This document shows, in pieces, positions 21,994 to 26,551 of a DNA stretch of 26,551 nucleotides. Positions within the stretch are counted from its first letter, which is position 1, and each line of letters opens with the position of its first letter. Position numbers and translations under genes: made by a program. A model generated the notes under the pieces. It did not search any database. It saw only the letters and a list, made by a program, of their open reading frames with translations, and was not told the origin of the DNA. Source of the DNA: Acidobacteriota bacterium (GTDB taxonomy: Bacteria; Acidobacteriota; Terriglobia; Terriglobales; Acidobacteriaceae); NCBI GenBank assembly GCA_021809235.1, contig JAKBAG010000008.1, positions 1 to 26,551 of the forward strand, read 5' to 3'.

Positions 21994-23507
21994 CAGAATC
22001 TCCACCCGTCGATCCAACGCAGGACGGTCGGATTGATAACAGCAATCAGAATCTGCGGCACAAGACCGAGCAACAACATGAGCAGCAGCGCCGGAGCCAC
22101 GGTGATGCGCTCGGCAACGGTCATATCCGGCATGGCCGTCCACTCCTCACGCAGCGGGCCGGCAAAGACGCGCTGGATAACGGTAAGCAGGACGGCGGCG
22201 GTGATCAGCAACCCAAGCACGGCAACAGCAGCCCACTGCCAGGCCAACGGAAAGGCTCCCCGGAAGATCAGAAACTCGCTGACAAATCCATTCAATCCGG
22301 GCAGACCGAGAGAGGAAAACAGAGCCACACCCATCAGTCCGCAAAGGACGGGAACCTGCTTGCGCAAACCGCCAAAGGTATCCAAGTCGAGCCTGCCGCC
22401 GCTGCGCTCCTCCAGCATGCAGAGGAACCAGAAGAGGGTAGCTGCCGTCAGCCCGTGGTTGAATATCTGCAGGATGGCACCATCGAGGGCAGCTGCGCTG
22501 CTCAGTGTTCGTCCTGCATCTCCTGCCGTGGGCAGCAAAATGGCAAACAGCGCCAGCAGGCAGTACCCCAGGTGGTTGATCGACGAGTAGGCGAAGAGCT
22601 TCTTCAGGTTGCGCTGCATGCCCGCAGCCCAGGCACCAGCCACCACGGTGAGCACAGCCAGCGTGAGCAGCAGTCCACGCAGGGCAAAGAGTTCCTGGCC
22701 AAAGATGGGCAACGCAATACGAATAAGACCATAGACGCCCATCTTTGACATGGCGCCGGTGAGCAGGATGGTGATGGCAGTGGGTGCTTCGGAGTATGTC
22801 TCCGGCAGCCAGGTGTGGAAGGGCATGAGCGGTACCTTGACGGCAAAGCCCAGCAGAACCCCGCAGGCCAGCAACAGTTCCACGTGCCCCAGCCGTGCCT
22901 CTATCAGCCGATGCAGTTCCCCGGATGCGGCGAATTGCGCCAGCGAGAGGAAATCCATGCCGCCGGTAGCCACAAATAAAGCCAGAAAGGACAGAAGCAG
23001 CGCTACCGAACCAACCATCGTATAGACGAAGAACTGGGTGGCAGCCGGACCGCGCCGTTCCCCGCCCCAAAGTCTGATCAGGAAGAAGGCGGGAATCAGG
23101 CTCAGCTCCCAGAAGAGAAACCAGTGGAAGAAATTGAGTGCGGTAAAGGTGCCAATCAGTCCGGACTGCAACAGCAGCACAAGCGCAAAGTAAAGCCCTG
23201 GCTGCTGGGTGACGCGCCGCGAGGCAACGACGGAAATCAGCGTGACGAGGGCAGCCAGCACCAGCATCAGCGCGCCCAGCCCGTCCACCCCCAGGTGGTA
23301 CTCAATGCCAAGATCAGGCACCCAGAGCGAGCGCTCCACAAAAGCCATGCGGCCGGTGGTGCCCAGGGCAAACCAGATGCCCAGTGAGTAGGCAAGCGTG
23401 ATACCGGAGACCACCAGCGCCACGGCGCGCGCCCTGGCTCCTGCACCCCAGGCCAGCACCGCACCCAGAACCGGCAGGGCAGTCAGTATGGAAAGAGTAT
23501 GCGTCAT
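21993..23507 (-). CDS. nuoM: NADH-quinone oxidoreductase subunit M, second copy (canonical)
   Basis: This 504-aa antiporter-like subunit keeps all expected channel residues: E134 in FFWELSLIPAFFLI, K224 in FAVKVPLMPFHTWLPE and K255 in GAMSKMGVYG. It is clearly diverged from the neighbouring copy, so the pair is an old duplication rather than a recent one. Two NuoM subunits in one operon is the known layout of extended (2M) complex I in some phyla including acidobacteria, expected to add a further proton channel. ATG 23507 overlaps the nuoL stop by 4 bp. Confidence 0.95.
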   Translation of the reverse strand: MTHTLSILTALPVLGAVLAWGAGARARAVALVVSGITLAYSLGIWFALGTTGRMAFVERSLWVPDLGIEYHLGVDGLGALMLVLAALVTLISVVASRRVTQQPGLYFALVLLLQSGLIGTFTALNFFHWFLFWELSLIPAFFLIRLWGGERRGPAATQFFVYTMVGSVALLLSFLALFVATGGMDFLSLAQFAASGELHRLIEARLGHVELLLACGVLLGFAVKVPLMPFHTWLPETYSEAPTAITILLTGAMSKMGVYGLIRIALPIFGQELFALRGLLLTLAVLTVVAGAWAAGMQRNLKKLFAYSSINHLGYCLLALFAILLPTAGDAGRTLSSAAALDGAILQIFNHGLTAATLFWFLCMLEERSGGRLDLDTFGGLRKQVPVLCGLMGVALFSSLGLPGLNGFVSEFLIFRGAFPLAWQWAAVAVLGLLITAAVLLTVIQRVFAGPLREEWTAMPDMTVAERITVAPALLLMLLLGLVPQILIAVINPTVLRWIDGWRF

Positions 23508-25627
23508 AGCTTCACCTGCCCGGTCACGGATGCGGCTATCACCAGCGTGGCAATCAACAACAGAAGGCCAATGGTCAACGCGCGCAGGTAGGCAGGAGCA
23601 CGGTCGGCCTGCAGCCATGCCAGCACACCCCCTGCCGTCGTCAGTTCCTCGCAGCCCTTGTCAAAGCCACCATCGATCCAGCCGCTGTCGATGGATTTGT
23701 TCCACCGACCCATCTGGCGAAAGCCTGCCGAGACCGCAGATACAATTCCACCCCAGAGGCAGCGATCAAGCCAGACGGAAAGTGCACCGCAAAGAGCGTA
23801 GAGGCGAAGGACTGTCAGCGCGTAGAGTTCGTCAAAGTAGAGCCGCGACTCGACCCACCCGAAGACCCGTGGCGCGACAGACTGCAACGGATCGGGAACG
23901 AGTACATGCCCTGAAGACGATGCCGGTTTATCGTTAAGCCGTCCATAGAGCCGCCATCCTGTGGCCAGTGCAAGCAGAACCAGCAGCGAAGCCACTGCCA
24001 TCAGCGGCAACAGTCCTGGCTCGCGAAATCCGGCCAGATCGAGCGAAAGGCTGCGACCTTCCAGGAAAGCCGTGAACCATGGCCAGGCCGGAGTACCCAG
24101 CAATCCGAGTGCGATGGCGAAAAAAGCCAGCGTGAGCAGCGGAAAGGTCATCACAGCCGGGGACTCATGCGCATGTCCATCACCGCGCCATTTGCCCAGG
24201 AAGACGTAGCCAATCTGTCGCATCATGTAGAAGGCCGTGAGCACGGCGCCGATCAGCAACATCCAGAATGGGCCCTGCGAAATCGGCCAATGATGGGCAG
24301 CACCGACGATGGCGTCCTTGCTCCAGAAGCCGGAGAAGAAGATGGGAAATCCGCTCAGCGCAAGCATGCCCACGGTATAGGCCAGGAAGGTGACCGGCAT
24401 GGCCTTGCGAAGTCCGCCCATTCTGCGAATGTCCTGCTCCTCATGGCAGCCGTGGATCACCGAACCGGCTCCAAGGAACAGCAGCGCCTTGAAGAATGCG
24501 TGGGTGATCAGGTGAAACATGCCGACGGCCACGCCACCGGTGGCCAAGCCCACCATCATGTAGCCGAGCTGCGAAACCGTGGAGTAGGCAAGAATGCGCT
24601 TGATGTCAAACTGAGCTACGGCAACGATCGCGCCGAACAGTGCGGTGGCAGCACCAATCCATGCAATTACGGTGAGCGGAACGGTCGTCATCCCCGGCCC
24701 GGCACCTGCGCTCATCAGCGGAAAGACTCTCGCGACCAGATAGACACCGGCTGCAACCATGGTTGCAGCGTGGATGAGGGCGGATACCGGCGTTGGGCCC
24801 TCCATTGCGTCCGGCAGCCAGACGTGCAGCGGAAGCTGCCCGCTTTTTCCTGCTGCACCGGCGAAAATAAGCAGACCGATGGCCGCAGCCGCGCTCAGGC
24901 CCCAGGCCGCATGCTGCCCCAGCAGCAGTTGCAGCGCCGCAGGCTCCATGGAACCGGCACCGTGGTCATAAAAAAGCAGCGTGCCGGTCTGGGCATAGAG
25001 CCAGACCATTCCCAGCAGGAAGAAGATGTCGCCGACACGCGTGGTGAGGAAGGCTTTTTTGGCGGCTGCCGCAGCACTGGGCTTGTGATACCAGAAGCCG
25101 ATCAGCAGGTAGGATGTGAGTCCGACGATCTCCCAGCACATGAACAGCAGTAGCAGGCTGTTGGCAATGATGACGCCCAGCATACCGCCGGCAAACAACG
25201 CGAGGAAGCAGAAGAACCTCGTGAAGTTGACATCGTGACTCATGTAGCCGGTGGAGTAGAGGAAGATCAGCGATCCGACAAAGGTCACCATCACAAGCAT
25301 GATGACGGCCAGCGGATCGAGCACCCAACCCATCTGCAGTGTCGAACTACCCACTGCGAGCCAGTTGACGCTAACGGTTTCGCGCGTGGGCGCGCCGCTG
25401 GCCCAGTTTCCCAGCACATGAACAAACGCCACGAGGGCAAGCAGAAACGAAGTGGCCAGCGAGCCTATGGCCAGCGCTGCCGCTGGACGACGCTGCGGCT
25501 GGGGCAGCAGCGCAATCAGGCCGGCGGCTGCCATCGGAATTACAGGTATCAGCCACAGGTTGCGGACAATCCACGCAGCCGGGGCGAGACTGGTATCTGC
25601 CATCGGTGCCAATTGCAAGATGGTCAT
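23504..25627 (-). CDS. nuoL: NADH-quinone oxidoreductase subunit L
   Basis: This 707-aa distal antiporter-like subunit is longer than the usual 610-650 aa. E166 (FMCWEIVGLTSYLLIGFW) and K261 in GKSGQLPLHVWLPDAMEGPTPVSA are present. After the core, residues about 560-707 form the lateral arm with a long amphipathic stretch (LYFDELYALTVLRLYAL...) and a final hydrophobic helix (LRALTIGLLLLIATLVIAA). The extra length agrees with a longer arm needed to clasp two NuoM subunits, which is known for 2M complexes but inferred here. The ATG at 25627 overlaps the nuoK stop by 4 bp (ATGA) and has GAGG about 10 nt upstream; the frame is open upstream only as a nuoK shadow. Confidence 0.96.
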   Translation of the reverse strand: MTILQLAPMADTSLAPAAWIVRNLWLIPVIPMAAAGLIALLPQPQRRPAAALAIGSLATSFLLALVAFVHVLGNWASGAPTRETVSVNWLAVGSSTLQMGWVLDPLAVIMLVMVTFVGSLIFLYSTGYMSHDVNFTRFFCFLALFAGGMLGVIIANSLLLLFMCWEIVGLTSYLLIGFWYHKPSAAAAAKKAFLTTRVGDIFFLLGMVWLYAQTGTLLFYDHGAGSMEPAALQLLLGQHAAWGLSAAAAIGLLIFAGAAGKSGQLPLHVWLPDAMEGPTPVSALIHAATMVAAGVYLVARVFPLMSAGAGPGMTTVPLTVIAWIGAATALFGAIVAVAQFDIKRILAYSTVSQLGYMMVGLATGGVAVGMFHLITHAFFKALLFLGAGSVIHGCHEEQDIRRMGGLRKAMPVTFLAYTVGMLALSGFPIFFSGFWSKDAIVGAAHHWPISQGPFWMLLIGAVLTAFYMMRQIGYVFLGKWRGDGHAHESPAVMTFPLLTLAFFAIALGLLGTPAWPWFTAFLEGRSLSLDLAGFREPGLLPLMAVASLLVLLALATGWRLYGRLNDKPASSSGHVLVPDPLQSVAPRVFGWVESRLYFDELYALTVLRLYALCGALSVWLDRCLWGGIVSAVSAGFRQMGRWNKSIDSGWIDGGFDKGCEELTTAGGVLAWLQADRAPAYLRALTIGLLLLIATLVIAASVTGQVKL

Positions 25628-25932
25628 CCCTTCATCCTCGTCATAGCATCCAGATCCGAGGTGCGTGCATGGCGAAACCAGGCAATCACCAGTCCTAGTC
25701 CCACTGAAGCCTCGGCTGCGGCAACGGCAATCGAGAACAGGGCGAAGAGCATCCCTGTCATCAGCTCCGGATGCGCCCCGAAGCGCCAAAAAGCAATCAA
25801 GTTCAGGTTGGCAGCATTCAGCATCAGCTCAATGCCGATGAGCACCAGAATGGCGTTGCGGCGCGTGAGTGCAATGCCAAGTCCCAGGGCAAACAGTAGT
25901 GCGGCTACCACCAGATACGCAGTCATGTTCAT
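25624..25932 (-). CDS. nuoK: NADH-quinone oxidoreductase subunit K
   Basis: This 102-aa subunit has three membrane helices with the conserved glutamates in IGIELMLNAANLN (about residue 35) and AAAEASVGLG (about 74), both needed for the proton path near the quinone module. ATG 25932 overlaps the nuoJ stop (ATGA); an ATG two codons later (25926) is an equally possible start. Confidence 0.97.
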   Translation of the reverse strand: MNMTAYLVVAALLFALGLGIALTRRNAILVLIGIELMLNAANLNLIAFWRFGAHPELMTGMLFALFSIAVAAAEASVGLGLVIAWFRHARTSDLDAMTRMKG

Positions 25933-26438
25933 TGTTTCTCACCCTGTCTTTCTGGCATGGCCACAATCACGGCTCCAATCAGGGCCACCGTCAGCAGCAC
26001 GGCTACAATCTCGAGCGGCAGCACGTAGGGGCCCATCAGCGCCTGTCCAATCTGCTTGACGGAGACCGACGGAGCCCCGTCCGTTGACTGGGCAAATGGA
26101 GCATGCTGCAGCGCAGCCACCAGCACGTAGCCCACGGCAACCGCAGCCACCCACCCTATTCGCCAGGCTGAGGTGGAAATGAGGTTCCCCGGAAGCGCTC
26201 CTGAGCCGCGCGTGAGCAGAATGGCAAAGACCACCAGAATGGCTACTGCGCCGATATAAACTAGCACCTGCGTGAAACCGACAAACTGCGCACCCAAGCT
26301 GAGGTAGAGCAACGCCAGTCCGGCAAAAGTGACCGCGAGGCTGAGTGCGCAGTGCACCAGATTGCGCAGCAGCGCCGCCGCCACGGCGCCAGCCAACGTG
26401 AGGCTGGCAAAGATGAGAAACACGAGGGCGTCGATCAT
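25929..26438 (-). CDS. nuoJ: NADH-quinone oxidoreductase subunit J
   Basis: This 169-aa membrane subunit has five hydrophobic helices. The third helix region FVGFTQVLVYIGAVAILVVFAILLT (about 52-76) carries the typical NuoJ motif with the pi-bulge glycine and tyrosine. The polar loop around 113-130 is variable in the family. ATG 26438 has GGAG about 10 nt upstream. It begins 33 bp after the preceding stop codon, the largest gap among the nuo genes seen here. Confidence 0.96.
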   Translation of the reverse strand: MIDALVFLIFASLTLAGAVAAALLRNLVHCALSLAVTFAGLALLYLSLGAQFVGFTQVLVYIGAVAILVVFAILLTRGSGALPGNLISTSAWRIGWVAAVAVGYVLVAALQHAPFAQSTDGAPSVSVKQIGQALMGPYVLPLEIVAVLLTVALIGAVIVAMPERQGEKQ

Positions 26439-26471
26439 GCGACCTGTGCTCCCTTCGGTCGGATTGCGGGG

Positions 26472-26551
26472 TTACTCGGCATAGCGATAACTCCTTGGGC
26501 TGATCTTCTGGCGCTTGAGCATCACGCGGGCAAACAGCACGTAGGTGACGC
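26472..26551 (-). CDS. C-terminal fragment of the gene preceding nuoJ, probably a complex I membrane subunit
   Basis: Only the last 25 codons are in the window, ending in TAA at 26472. The visible end, VTYVLFARVMLKRQKISPRSYRY then AE, has a hydrophobic beginning and a basic tail. This does not look like the ferredoxin-type NuoI that often precedes nuoJ; it looks more like a final membrane helix, perhaps NuoH. The assignment is inference from position and hydrophobicity. Confidence 0.5.
   Translation of the reverse strand, partial: VTYVLFARVMLKRQKISPRSYRYAE

Noticed and set aside
21942..22748. Long plus-strand frames opposite the two nuoM genes
   Set aside because: Their translations are polar, Gln/Gly/Arg-rich complements of hydrophobic helices and have no family features.
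1..26551. Insertion sequences, integrases, CRISPR arrays or toxin-antitoxin pairs
   Set aside because: No transposase, integrase, regularly spaced repeat or small toxin-like pair was recognised on either strand.

Overview
The window looks like chromosomal DNA of an acidobacterium, probably class Terriglobia (Acidobacteriaceae). This is inferred from the high GC content, a single-anchor type B succinate dehydrogenase, a nuo operon with two nuoM genes, a bacillithiol-type deacetylase, abundant secreted glycosidases and small metabolic operons. No mobile element, CRISPR array, rRNA or prophage was seen. It is ordinary core and accessory chromosome with a few striking regulatory and enzyme-level details.

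Layout. 1-3264 (minus strand): metY (O-acetylhomoserine sulfhydrylase), preceded by a promoter, a 25-codon leader ORF very rich in Met and Cys codons and an intrinsic terminator hairpin; then a tRNA-Gly(CCC) and a secreted M19 dipeptidase. 3226-6877 (minus): the succinate dehydrogenase operon sdhC-sdhA-sdhB, with a recognisable promoter and terminator. 6931-10024 (minus): an unrecognised 264-aa protein, a BshB1-like deacetylase and a large lipoprotein with a TTG start. 10247-14181 (plus): a fused homocysteine methyltransferase/methylenetetrahydrofolate reductase, xseB, an SDR dehydrogenase and an FAH-family hydrolase. 14247-15176 (minus): an amidohydrolase-2 lactonase. 15329-19035 (plus): a compact operon of a secreted glycosidase, a translationally coupled thiolase and a Tat-exported glycosidase. 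19046-26551 (minus): the distal half of the complex I operon, transcribed as (nuoH?)-nuoJ-nuoK-nuoL-nuoM2-nuoM1-nuoN, mostly with overlapping start and stop codons.

How it fits together. metY and the bifunctional methyltransferase/reductase cover the two last branches of methionine synthesis. The SDR, FAH hydrolase and lactonase match three enzymes of the non-phosphorylating L-fucose (or L-rhamnose) pathway and sit next to extracellular glycosidases, which suggests plant or microbial polysaccharide use. Succinate dehydrogenase and complex I feed the quinone pool.

The most interesting observation is upstream of metY. A leader ORF with six Cys and five Met codons in 25 lies directly before an intrinsic terminator, which is the classical layout of ribosome-mediated attenuation, here apparently sensing Cys and/or Met charging. 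Second is the nuoM1 copy, in which the conserved lysine of the proton-channel helix is replaced by leucine while the adjacent nuoM2 keeps it.
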